Source: Aquilaria yunnanensis (taxonomy: Eukaryota; Streptophyta; Magnoliopsida; Malvales; Thymelaeaceae). From it: a DNA stretch of 64,000 nucleotides. The position numbers were made by a program, and so were the translations under genes. The stretch lies in NCBI GenBank assembly GCA_039654915.1, contig CM077597.1:25518001-25582000 (forward strand), in the 5' to 3' direction. Under the pieces are notes generated by a model. That model was not told where the DNA came from. It worked only from the letters and a program-made list of their open reading frames with translations, and did not search any database. Shown here in pieces: positions 43,178 to 54,281 of this stretch (position 1 is its first letter; each line of letters begins with the position of its first letter).

Positions 43178-45569
43178 ATGCCTATTCCCGAGAGCTGGCA
43201 GCCTCTTTTATCTCATCCTTGCTGCACCACCCCCAAAAAACTGGCAAGATGGAAGAAAAAGTTCTTTCTTCCTTCGTATGCCGTTACGAGGTTGCCTCGC
43301 TCTGACCAATTTTTCTTTTCAAACCATAGTAATGAGGTCACCATTTTCCGAGCCCAACTGAAGGCAGGACTTCGGTACCCTCCTGCGAAGATGATTTGCG
43401 AGTTCTGCCAATTTCATGGCATTGCTGTAAATCAACTTCCGCCAAACTCATACTGCTATTTTAACACCTTCATCTGCATGTATGGCGTCTTCGGGATAGA
43501 ACCCCACTTTATTATTTTAATGCAGTACTACAAGCTCTTCGTGGTCCCGAAGGGTGGCTTTTTACTTTATCATACCTCAGGGATCTGGGAGGAAGAAATA
43601 TACGTTCACCTTCGCCACCAAGGACAGCTGGCGAGGGTGGCAACAAAAATTTTTCTTTCTGAAGATGGAGGAGGCCTGGTCGCATGTTCCGACCAAATGG
43701 GCTCAGGGAAAGCTGGAGGTGGACGTCGTGGATCCGAGGATACTACTAACTCCGGAGTTGGCTCCTATCTTTACGGACTTCGATGGCCGTATCTGTGCTG
43801 TCTCGGACTGGGGTCCCGAGGTCCTTTCGCGCTCTCTCTACCCCTTCCCAATCAATTGGAGGTTGAGGACCGAAGAGGTTCTTCGGGAGTTAGGGGTAGT
43901 GAAGGAGAACAAGACGGACCTCAAGATGCCAGCTCCTTCCATCGCCGGGAAGGATTCCTGGTTGGTGCAGCTCCTTCGGGAGGAAGTTTCTTATGAAACT
44001 TTTTATGAGAGTAAGTTATCTCTGACTCCCATTGTTATAGCTTTCATCTCGGACTTACGCTGATGGTTTCTTTCCTTTTCAGAGATGGGCGACGGCACTG
44101 CTGCCTTCTAGAAGTCCCTCTTCACCGGCCAAGTAGAGAAGGGCGAGCAGACGAAGAAGGCGGCTTCCCGAAGGCGTAAAACCACTGGTGCTGGACCTTC
44201 GGCCAAATGGGTGAAGAAGACTATTCTTCCTCCCCCTTTGGAAAGTATTAAGGAGGAAAGTGGGGAGCCCGAGGTCGCTGCAATTTTGCCTTTCGAGGTT
44301 GCTGCCGACGTCTTTTCGGCCGATGTCCCTCCTTAGAGCCCCACTCTATCGCAGGCTCTTTTGGATGCCGTGGTGGAGGCTCCTTTTGCCGGGGAGCGGC
44401 GTAAACGCAAGGGTAAGGAGATCTCTACCGAGGAGGCCCCGGCTTCTGACGATGACGTCGTCGAGGTGCCGCCAGGTTTGCTTTTTCCGCCGAAGTGTAA
44501 TGCCTTTATTTTCCAAAGTTCTTTTTGTTCTCACCAGCTGCTCGTTTTGCCGTGCAGAGGAGTCACTTACTCCAAGTTGAGATGCCGAACACGCCTAGAA
44601 GCGAGCTCTTCGTGATGCCAAAGTCCCGAAAGGGAAGATTCCGAAGGAGCCTTTTTGGACGTTTACGGAGGACATGAATTTGTTCTCCGGAGATTGTCCT
44701 CAAATGGCTAAGGAGATCGCGAAGGGGGTGCTTACTGAGGACTCTTTCAAGGCTATTGCGGTGGCTCATTCGGGCGATGACACCCTCGCAGCGAAGGTTA
44801 CTGAGCACGCTGCTCAGGTATGCTGGTTTGCCTTTGAAGAATTTTTTCTAAGTGTTTGGCTTTTACTGACCTTGCCTTCATCTTTTTGCAGTTGATGGCG
44901 TACGTTGGCTACCTCAGAGTTCGGGTGGCCAGGCAGACGCAGTTCCGAAACTCGGCCTTAGAGACCTTACAGAAATCGAAGGCCATGTGTTCAGAACTGG
45001 CCGTCAAGAACCTGCAGCTGGTTGATGCTGCGGAGAAGGAGGTTGCCGCCCTTCGGGTGGAAAAAGAGGAGATTTTGAGGGACTCCTCCAAGAAGATTTC
45101 CGACCTCGGCTCCGAGGTGGCGGGACTGCTTTCAGCCAATGAAGCGCTTCTAAAGTCAAAATCAGAGTCTGAAGAACTCCTGGCAAGGTTGCTGATTGAG
45201 AAGAATGCGCTTCATGCTGAGGTTGATTCCTTGAAGAAGGAGCCTGAGAAGAAGAAGAGGATAAAGGTGCTGAAGAAGGAGGTTGCGGATCTGAAGGACG
45301 AGCTCGAGGACCTTGGGGTCGAGAAGGATAAATCCGACCAAATGACCAAGGTCGCCTTCCAGGACAGCTTTTGCCTTGCTCAGCACCAAGTCCTTCAGAG
45401 GTTCCCAGATTTGGACCTCTCTTTTTTGGAAGCTTTGAACATTCCCGAGGGGCCTCGGTGGTCCTGGTCGAAGATCGAGCACCTAAACCTGCCTTCCTCA
45501 ATTCCAGCGCCAAAGGTTGTGGAAAAGGGCGCAGAAGCTGGTGGCTCTCGCGACGCCGAGAACTCTTAG
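43178..45569 (+). pseudogene. Antisense accessory gene of element B (four exons, coiled-coil protein)
   Basis: Likely exons: 43178-44010, 44083-44475, 44558-44817, 44892-45569, with GT...AG introns of 72, 82 and 74 bp. Exon 1 starts MPIPESWQPLLSHPCC and carries CEFCQFHGIAVNQLPPNSYC and KWAQGKLEVDVVDPR parts, as in plant putative gypsy-type transposon proteins. A frameshift near 43555-43570 splits it. Exon 2 has stops (TAG near 44109 and in the codons before 44340). Exon 4 is intact and predicts a coiled coil (KKRIKVLKKEVADLKDELED), then a conserved tail (FPDLDLSFLEALNIPEGPRW). Intron positions match element A. It is transcribed against gag-pol and could pair with the gag-pol RNA only if the transcripts overlap. 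Function is unknown. Confidence 0.75.
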
Positions 45570-46045
45570 GTTGTTTTAGGGGCCTTTTCCTTTTTTCTTC
45601 TTCACTTTTTGTACTTTTTCTTCGGGCACTTCACCTTTGTAAGCCGGTTTTATCTTTAATGAAGATTTGTTGGCTAAGTCTTTTTGCAAGTTTTTTCATT
45701 TCCCTTTGTCCCGAACACATTCGCTCAAAAGACTTCGGGAAACGGCACTTGCATTTGTTATGGCGAGTATCTTTGCGCGGTTTGCCATTTCCCATTTTTC
45801 CCGAACATGATTGCTCAAGGGACTTCGGGAAATCACCTGTGCTTTTTTCGGCGAGCACCTTTGTGGAATTCTGGTTTTGTACTTCAAGAATTTCTCTAAG
45901 AAACTTTTGTACTTAGAATATTTCTCTAGTTTGTACAACATAATTCTTCCACGAAGCCTTAAGCATAGAATTTTTTCAAGGCATCTGAATGCCAAGTATT
46001 TTTCAATTCTATGTCATCGGCGTCGCCGAGTCTGTACACGCCTTT
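45570..46045. other. Spacer between antisense gene and pol of element B
   Basis: The 3' ends of the antisense gene and pol converge here. Short repeats with CCCGAACA...GACTTCGGGAAA recur at about 45710-45740 and 45800-45830. No conserved ORF was seen. Confidence 0.4.
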
Positions 46046-47058
46046 TCATACTTCGGCAAGAACCAGATAAGGTCCTTCCCAATTCGCGTGAAGTACTCCG
46101 TGGGATGGCCTTCGGGGTGCGAAGTCAGCCTTTCGGAGAACGAGGTCTCCCTTCTTGATCCCTTTTGGCCGGGCTCGTAAATTTATGGCCGCGGCCACTC
46201 TTTGCTGAAAAGCTTTTCTTCTCAGCTCGGCTATTTCTCTGTGTTCGCCGACGAGGTCAAGCTTTGTTCTTAGGCCGAGGTCATTTCCACTTTCATCGAA
46301 CACTTGCACCCGTATTGATGGTCGTACTACCTCGATTGGAATGATGGCCTCTGTACCGAAGACTAGTGAAAAAGGCGTTTCCCCTGTGGCTCTTCAGGGT
46401 GTTGTTCGGTAGCTCCATAATACGCTTTGGAGTTCTCTTGGCCATTTCCCTTTTGCTTCCCCCAGTCTCTTTTTCAGACCATCTTTCATGGTCCTATTAG
46501 ATACTTCTACCTGCCCATTGCTTTGGGGGTGAGCTACTGGGGCGAAGTGCATCTTTATTCCGAGGTCGCTGATAAATTCCTAGAATCCTTTGTCTATGAA
46601 CTGGGATCCATTGTCAGCTACTAGCACCCTCGGTATGCCAAATCTGCATACGATGTTCTTCCACACGAACTTCTACACTTCTTTTGCCGAGATAGTCGCT
46701 AGTGCCATTTGGATAAATAGTCTACTGCTACCACGCAGAATTTGACGCCTCCAGGTGCTGTGGGGAGCGGCCCAATGAGGTCTATGCCCCAGACTGCGAA
46801 GGGCCAGGGATAGTCAGCCGAAGTTACCATTTCTGAGGGTGTCCTCTGGATATTTGCGTGTCTCTGGCAACTACCGCATTTCCGGACGAACTGCCTTGCG
46901 TCCTTTCTCAGGGTAGGCCAAAAGTATCCTTGGCGAAGTATTACTGCTGCAAGGGCGTCGGTTCCGATGTGCGAACCACAAATGCTTTCGTGGACTTATT
47001 CGAGGATCATTTCAGTATCCTCATCATCCACGCACATTTGCAGCGGATTTGCATATCC
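46046..47058 (-). pseudogene. Integrase of element B
   Basis: The minus-strand translation gives integrase pieces, including the C-terminal region at 46046-46309 (ELRRKAFQQRVAAAINL, RRPSHGVLHANWEGPYLV). The core is spread over several frames with stops. It matches the better part of element A integrase. Confidence 0.7.
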
Positions 47059-47994
47059 CTACCGATATAACTCTTCACCGATTAGGAAGAATCGGCCTGA
47101 GCGTCTTCGCAATTTTGCAGCATCATCGGGGTCTTCGGGGAGCACATTTTCTGTGAGATACCTTTTTATTGGGTCTTTCCAACCTTTTCCCGAGGTTACT
47201 ATGCTCAGCACTGCGATGCTCGGATGGTCCAGCACCTCGGTGTATGTTTTTTTTTTTGCCAAGCAATCTGCCTCGGTATTATCACGTCGCGGCACGTTTT
47301 TGATTCGCACGGTGTCGAACTCCCGGATGAGTTTTGCCACCAGTTCATGGTATTTTGCCAAGGTTGGGTCCTTCGCCCCATAGTCTCCTGCTGTCTGTCG
47401 AACTACTAGCTGGGAATCGCTGTGGGCTTTCAGATTTCGCAAGCCAATCCTTCTGGCTAGGCGTAATCCTGCTATGAGGGCTTCATACTCAGCCACATTG
47501 TTGGTGATGTTAAAGCTAAACTTAACAGCCTTTGTTACTTCAAGGCCCTCGGGACCTCTGATAACTACCCCAGCTCCCTGGTGTTCGGACCCCTTGGCTC
47601 CGTCAACATGCAAAGTCCATTCGGGATCACCTTCGCCAGGATCCGGATGGCTGTCCTCGGTGGTGGGTACTTCGGCGATAAAGTCTGCCAGTGCTTGAGC
47701 TTTTATGGCTTTCCGAGGTTCATAAGCGATGTCGTGTTCGCCAAGCTCTATACACCATTTGGAGAGCCTTCCGGAATGATCCACCTTCCTCATGACATCC
47801 CGAAGTGGTAAACTACTTCGGACGATGATAGTTTGGGCTTGGAAGTATGGTCGTAGCCTTCTCCCTGCCAGCACCAAGGCATATATAGCTTTTTGTAACA
47901 AAGGATACCTGATTTCGGTGCCGTGCAGGGATTTGCTGACATAATAGACCGGCCATTGCTTTGGCCCCTCTTTTTTTACAAGGACCGAACTCAC
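47059..47994 (-). CDS. Dual RNase H region of element B pol
   Basis: 311-codon open frame on the minus strand. The first part is the reverse-transcriptase-linked RNase H end (YYVSKSLHGTEIRYPLLQKA). From about residue 125 comes the second, archaeal-type RNase H (LHVDGAKGSEHQGAGVVIRG, NNVAEYEALIAGLRLA, HSDSQLVVRQ, RRDNTEADCLAKK), with its acidic residues D, E, D and D in place. Possession of this second RNase H is a known trait of the Tat lineage. It is part of a broken polyprotein and no longer connected to an intact integrase. Confidence 0.8.
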   Translation of the reverse strand: MSSVLVKKEGPKQWPVYYVSKSLHGTEIRYPLLQKAIYALVLAGRRLRPYFQAQTIIVRSSLPLRDVMRKVDHSGRLSKWCIELGEHDIAYEPRKAIKAQALADFIAEVPTTEDSHPDPGEGDPEWTLHVDGAKGSEHQGAGVVIRGPEGLEVTKAVKFSFNITNNVAEYEALIAGLRLARRIGLRNLKAHSDSQLVVRQTAGDYGAKDPTLAKYHELVAKLIREFDTVRIKNVPRRDNTEADCLAKKKTYTEVLDHPSIAVLSIVTSGKGWKDPIKRYLTENVLPEDPDDAAKLRRRSGRFFLIGEELYR

Positions 47995-48048
47995 AGCTTT
48001 TTCTGTGACGGTGAGGTATAGTATGAGAGGCTCTCCTTCGCGAGGTTG

Positions 48049-48786
48049 TCACAGAGTAGGCAGGCTGGCCAAGTAGATTTTCAGTTCTTCCCAGGCCTTT
48101 TGGCAATCTTCACCCCAAGGATGGTAATCACCTCCGAGGTTGTCCTCCTTTTTGGCTGCCTTTGTGAGGACTTTGAAGAATGGCCGACACCGATCTCCGT
48201 ATCTGGAAATAAACCTGCTGAGGGAGGTTATCCTTCCAGTGAGTCTCTGCACATCTTTTATTGTGGTAGGAGTCCGGAACTCGAGCAGGGCCTTGATTTT
48301 TTTTGGGTTAGCATCAATGCCTCTTTCTGATACCATGTACCCAAGGAATTTTCCCGAGGTTACTCCGAAGATGCACTTTTCGGGATTGAGACGGATCCCG
48401 AAGGTTCTGAGCTTGTGGAAAGTTTCTTTTAGATCTGCGACGTGATCGTTTGGCCGCTTGCTTTTGACTATCATATCGTCAACATACACTTCCATGTTTC
48501 TTCCCATTTGGTCACTAAAGACCTTGCTCATCAACCTCTAGTAGGTGGCTCCTGCATTTTTAAGCCCGAAGGGCATTCTGACATAGCAGTATGTTCCTCA
48601 TTCGGTGATGAAGGCGGTTTTTTCTTCATCTTTGGGGTCCATCCTTATTTGATGATACCCGCTAAAGGCATCTAAGAAACTTAGGAGCCCATATTCGGCA
48701 GTTGAGTCTACCAATTGGTCTATCGGAGGGAGAGGGTATGAGTTTTTTGGGCAAGCATCGTTCAAGTTTCTGAAGTCGATGCACAT
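48049..48786 (-). pseudogene. Reverse transcriptase of element B
   Basis: Two minus-strand pieces: 48598-48786 (CIDFRNLNDACPKNSYPLPP, FSGYHQIRMDP) and 48049-48534 (the catalytic YVDD motif in VYVDDMIVKSKR, then GIRLNPEKCIFGV and LTGRITSLSRF). The frame is broken by a stop between them. Confidence 0.8.
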
Positions 48787-48804
48787 CCGGAGTTTACTGC
48801 TGCC

Positions 48805-49614
48805 CTATTTTGTGGCAATGACCACGTTGCTTAACCATTCGGGGTATTTGACCTCCCTGATAACCTCAGCGTCTAGCAGGCGTTGGACTTCGGTTTTGAC
48901 GAAGTTATTTTTATGGGCTGAGATGCCTCGTTTCTTTTGCCGGACAGGCTTTGCTTCCGGACTTACTTTGAGGCTATGCTGTATTACGCCAGGGTTCACC
49001 CCTGGCATATCTTTCGGCGAGTAGGCAAAGAGATCTTTATTTTGCAGTAGAAAGGATACAAGTTTTTTCTTGTCACCTTCGGCCAAGCTCTTCCCTATTC
49101 GGGTAGATTGACCTGGGACAAGATCTACTGTTTCCACTTCCGCCTTCGCGGGACTCTCTGCCTCGCCCTTTTTTGGTGCTCTTGCTTCCACAGCTTGCAC
49201 GGAGTTGTTTGCTGGAGCTTTTCGTGTTTTGACGAACACCTTCCTTACTTTGCCTTGATCTATGAAGATTTCCGCATCTCCATCCTTGGTGGGGCAAGTG
49301 ACGGTTAAGTACTTGACATCAGGACGAATGTGCAGGTTTCCCTGTGTCTGTCTTCCAAGGATGGCGTTGTACGATGAAGGGACATCCATAACGATGAACC
49401 TTGCGATTGTGGAGGCATACAACTCTTCTCTCCCCATCACCAAAGTCCCTTTCAGCATCAACAGGAGATCGATCCAACCGAGGACGGGCAGCTCGGCCGG
49501 ACTTACCCTGAAGGTAGGCAAGGTGACGGGCTTGAGGTCACTACTAGATACACCCAACCTCGGCAGCAAGTGTGAAAACAGGACGTCGGCATTTGATCTG
49601 TCATCTAGCAGCAC
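48805..49614 (-). pseudogene. Protease and linker of element B
   Basis: The minus-strand frame has LLDDRSNADVLFSHLLPRLG near its start, where Tat proteases have a D-S/T-G active site followed by SSADILF. Here the glycine is replaced by arginine, so the protease is probably dead. NAILGRQTQGNLHIRPDVKY and the linker to RT (KDLFAYSPKDMPGVNPGVIQ) follow. A stop lies just upstream. Confidence 0.75.
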
Positions 49615-49787
49615 TCTTTTGACGTCCTAGTTTCCTATTCTCTCCATGATCAACAATGGGTCGTCATGGGGAAAAATGACGGCGGAACCATCCTTTCGGG
49701 CCAGCTTTTTTGTTGGACTTTGATACTCCATAACTGCTATTTCTCTGGCCTTCCTCTTTCTTTCTGAGGATGGCAGTCTCGTCGTTA

Positions 49788-51220
49788 TTATCTGTATGAT
49801 TCCTGCTGGAGGTGGGGGGCGCCTTTTCGGACTTCGGTTTCTCCACCTTCTGCCTTTCCTTCCTCCTCTTTTCGCCCTTTTGGGGAAGGCATGCGCAGAT
49901 AACGCCGAAGTTGGCCCTGTTTTATCAGCGACTCTATATACTTCTTCAATTGGAAGTAGTCTTCGGTATCGTGGCCGTGGTCGCGATGAAACTGGCAGAA
50001 CTTCTTCATATTCTTTCTGTTGTTGGCGGTCATGGCCCGTGGCCGCTGGACCTAAGTTCCCTGCCTTTCCATTGTCATAAGGATGTTGGTCCTTGTGGTG
50101 TTCAAGGGTGTGAAAATGGGGGGTTTCCTTCCTCGCGTTCTCCGAGGTCGGCCTGCCTGTTCAGTGGGATACCGAGTTTGCTGGCAGGACCCTTCAGCCC
50201 GGGCGTGATCGGACTTCGGTCCGCCCATTCTCAGTTCTTCGGCTGTCATGTGCTGTTCGGCCCTTCGGTAAAATTCACCGAGGGTCTTCAGGGGGTCCTT
50301 AGAGAACTCGTAAAACAGCTGTGAGTCCCTCCAAAGGCCCCGTGTCATAGCGAGGATGCGTATTTCAGGCCAGAAGTCCGGGACGCTCAAGGCTTCCCTG
50401 TTGAACCTTTCGACATAGTCGTGTATGGTTTCTCCAATTGTTTGCGCTATGTCGAACATCTGAACCGGCATCTTCGCCGTTGGCCGGCTTCCGATAAACT
50501 GCTGCGTGAAGGCTGTGGACAACTCCTGGAACTCCGTGATGGTTCCTGGGGCCAATGAATTATACCAGGCTGTTGCTGGCCCATTGAGAGTGACCTCGAA
50601 GCATTTGCACAAGGTAGCATCGTCAGCACCGTGCATCATCATGCTGCGTCTATACTTGGTCAGATGGGCCTGGGGATCGGTACGGCCATCATAAGTTTCC
50701 AGCCGAGGTACTCTGAAATCACCTGGCATGGCTGCCTCAACGACGTCTTGGGTGAATGGGGACTCGTCCCCACAAAAGGTCCCAGACAGTCTAGCCCAGA
50801 CGGGTTTATGGGCCACCTGTTTCTCCACTCTGTCCAACCTTGCCAATATTTTCTCCATAAGGGCCGTGGCGCTAGGTTCTTCTTCTGGCAGGGGGAATTG
50901 TCGGTGCCTCTTCGGGGAGTGAGTTCGACGCTGAGGGGATGGGGACCTCGCCTCAGGCGACTGGCTCCTCCTGTGTGTGATTTTGGGTCGCCTTGACCCG
51001 CTTGTCCCGCGAGCCATGGCCTGAGGGGCATGTTTTCTGTTGAAGACTCCTCCCGTGGGTCTCTGGATCCCGAACTACGATGAGTTGGTTTGGGGCTTTT
51101 TTCCCGAGGGTGTGCTGGCGAAGGAGGCCTTTGGGCTTGAGCTTGTTGCGGCCACCTTCGGTTTATCTGTTGTGTCATTTCAGCCACAACAAAACGTTGA
51201 AAGTCGCACAGGAAGCTCAT
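49788..51220 (-). pseudogene. Gag of element B (frameshifted)
   Basis: Starts at about 51220 on the minus strand (MSFLCDFQRFVVAEMTQQIN), shifts frame near 51000-51030, and continues in 50052-51017 with the gag core (VPRLETYDGRTDPQAHLTKY, FNREALSVPDFWPEIRILAM). The C-terminal piece is at 49788-50033, with CQFHRDHGHDTEDY, a zinc-knuckle-like motif whose last cysteine is replaced by tyrosine. Gag is the capsid/nucleocapsid precursor. Confidence 0.8.
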
Positions 51221-51369
51221 GGTTATGACCAGAGGGCACTCTTCCTCAGGCGTGGAAGTCCCTAGGAGGGCTTGCTCAGTGGCCGGTTGGACTTCAGGCG
51301 CGGACGGGGGCCTCGGGAGTCCCTTGTCCTGAGAACGCCGAGTCTCAACGACGGTGACCCGAGGATGGT

Positions 51370-51389
51370 TTCCCACAGACGGCGCCAAA
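51370..51389 (-). other. Primer-binding site of element B
   Basis: The minus strand reads TTTGGCGCCGTCTGTGGGAA directly after the 5' LTR edge at 51390. It is a tRNA-Asp-type site, as in element A. Confidence 0.75.
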
Positions 51390-51443
51390 TGATGTCCAGG
51401 GACATCTTCACTGGAAAGTATGGTGACTTCCGGGGGGGCTTCC

Positions 51444-54179
51444 TGTAATGCCCGGAAAAATCCAAACTGATTAGGTCCCGGGGTAAGTGGATTGGGAGCC
51501 AAAGAATTTTCCTAATTTAGGAATTTAGCTGAATTAATGTGAGGGGACATTAAATTAAGTGTTAAGGATTCATGAAATTAAGCTTGGCTTAGGCCAAGAA
51601 AAATAATGGTGAAAATGGTGGATTTCAAAGATGAAGGACTCAATTGAACAAAGGAATTGTTGTAAGTTGGGCTCAATTGCCCAAATTCAAAAGATTGGAG
51701 GACTAAGTGGGGAATTGACCCATTTTCATGGCCTTGGATGCCATGGCTAGCCATGTCCATTCAAAATAATATATTTTATGCCACCTCCACCTCCACCCAC
51801 ACCTCCACTCACCTTTGTCCCCCACCTTCACCACTTCATCATTTAACTTCACCAACTCTTCCAATTTGTCCCCCCACTTTGTCTCCCACTTCCCATTTGA
51901 ATTATTACTCCACTAAGGCATTATTCCCACCCATTTTGGACACCCATAACCGTACATACACTCCCCCATTCAACAAAATACATTTCTTCACTCATCTCAC
52001 CTCATTCAAGCCATTTCACTCTCTTTCTTCAATCTCTCTCTACAAACTCTCTCTCCCTTCTCTCTAGTTTTGGCCAACACTTGTTCTTCTCTCCAAGAAC
52101 ATTTCTAACTCTTCTCCTTCCTCCAAAAATTCTGCCATCACTAGAAATCACCCTTCCATAAATTAAAACCAAGTGTTCTTGGTGGAATTCATGCTCTAAA
52201 CACCCAAAGAGCAAGAATCAAGTAAAAGATTCAAAGAAAACCAAGGAGAGAAATTCGGCCATCTTCATTTCTTAGAGGTTTTGAACTCTTCTCAAGGAGT
52301 TCTTTATGTATATGAGCTTCTAAGCTCATTGGGAGGAAGAATCAAGAAGAAAATTTGAAGAACATCAAGCACACAAAATTCGGTCTCACCTCCTAGTCGA
52401 GGTTTCGTAAGTGTGAACCAAGTATTCTTGGTATTTTGATTTCTTTAAGATAATTACCAAGTGTTCTTGGTATTTTATGGATTACTAATTTATTTGGCCA
52501 TTTTGGTTCTTGTGCTAGAAAATCATTTCTAGAAACCAACAAGTGAGGAAATCGAAGGAAAACAAGCTTCTAAGAAGCTTTCGGTATTGGTAAGGATTCC
52601 TATACTCTTTGAGTATTCGGGCCCCTAGGTGATGGTCAAAGAACCATATGATCCTAGGTGTGCTAAGAGGGCATAAGTTAAATTATTGCTTCGGCAATTC
52701 TGTATCGCTCATGAGCTAAGTTAAGTAAGCAAGCATTATGGGCTAGGATTTAAGTAGGCCACCTTAAATTCCTATGCTAAGTGAGATCTCCGAAAATGAA
52801 AAGTATGTGAAATTAATGAAATAAAACTTGAGGGATGCTTGCTGCCCTTCTGTAAATCAAGGTGTTAAGTGGCGTGTGTTTGTGTGCTTCTATGAATTTG
52901 TTGTGCATGCTAACCCCCGATTTCGATTATTATTGTATATACATGTATCTTTGTGTTTTCTTTGTCTTTATGTTTTCTTTGCAGGATTTTTGGAATATTT
53001 ATTGCCATTACATTCTTGGCATATGTTAGGCCATAAAGGCCATATGTTAGGCTTTGGAAGCCATACGGAATCCTTATTGAGATTTAAATCTCACCCGCCC
53101 TACTCTACCTTTGTAGGAAAAAGTGTGCTCGAAAGATTGAGCTAAGAGTCCTAAGTACTCTTTCTGTGGTGTTGAGGTTGAGTATGTAAATACTATTTGC
53201 TCAATTTATTCTAAGTATTTACCTTTAGTTGCTTGAAAATCAAGCTAATAAAATGTGGACTTTGTGTGCAGGACTACGAGTCTAGAAACTGTGGGAACAA
53301 CGTCTTAAGGTGGATTTGTGTTCTTTGGATTATGGCTTGCTTTTAAGCATGTAATAGTTGGTCTTAGTTAAATGACCAAATTTATGGACTTAGCTAAAAT
53401 TTGGCCAAACTTAGTATTTTGGGCTTGTAATATGGACTATGGACACTTTGGGTGTTTTTATTGCTTGGTGGACTTACCAAGGCCCATGCATGTTTTATGG
53501 AAGTATGATTTTCATGAAAATCGGAAGCATGTATAAATTGGGCTTAAATGCATGTTTTGGGCTTAAATAAGAAATTAGAAAATTTGAATATGTTCTTGGT
53601 TAATTTTGGGCCATATGCATGTTAAGTATGGAAAAGGCCCATAAGCCCATGTTTATGTTGAAAGCATGCTATGTTTGGCTTTGTATGCGCACTCAAAGAA
53701 AAACATGCAAATAAACTTGGAGAAGCATGAAATTGGATGCATGTGTAAAGATTGGCTAATAAGGAATTCAAGTGCACGTACGTGAATTAATATATGCCTA
53801 AGCATTAGTTGCATCTAAAGGCATTAAGTGATTATGTGCACTAGTGAACACTAAAACACATAAGCATGCAAAGCATATGCATGAAAATAAGTTTTCAAAC
53901 TTAAGTTGGTGTTTTGGATGCCATGCATAATCTTGGCTAAAGCTTGGTAAATACCATGAAAATGAACACATGAAATCCACATAGGTGCTAGTTTGTTTCC
54001 AAGAGCACTTAAACTTAAACCTTTAATAAGAACATAACAAGCTAGTACCAGTAAGTATCCTGGGGTTCGTGCCCATAAGTCTTAGTGAGTAATAAAAGTC
54101 CCTTCGATTTAATTAAACTTCCGCTGCATGTTTTAGATAATTGGGCCCGGATGGGCCAGGGGCAGTTTAGGGCACGACA
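51444..54179 (+). repeat. 5' LTR of the Tekay element (2736 bp)
   Basis: Runs TGTAATGCCCGGAAAAATCC to GGGCACGACA. ORFs inside it (for example 51738-52067 and 52828-53145) recur unchanged in the 3' LTR and are not genes. Confidence 0.95.
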
Positions 54180-54182
54180 GCT

Positions 54183-54194
54183 TGGTATCAGAGC
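54183..54194 (+). other. Primer-binding site of the Tekay element
   Basis: TGGTATCAGAGC, complementary to the 3' end of initiator tRNA-Met, three bases after the 5' LTR. This is the standard site for plant chromoviruses. Confidence 0.95.
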
Positions 54195-54281
54195 AAGTTT
54201 GCTCTTAAGGACCAAAGTTTTGGTCTATGATTCTTAGTATAGACTTGTTCCCACATAGGTTAAGTCCACTAATGAATATTT

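Noticed and set aside
42779..43996. 405-codon + strand ORF as one protein
   Set aside because: Its first 133 codons lie before the conserved start at 43178 and overlap the TATA region. After about 43565 it leaves the conserved frame because of a frameshift.
51738..52067. 109-codon ORF found twice (also 59628-59957)
   Set aside because: It is duplicated only because both LTRs of the Tekay element are the same. Low-complexity T/P/H/S composition and no known domain.
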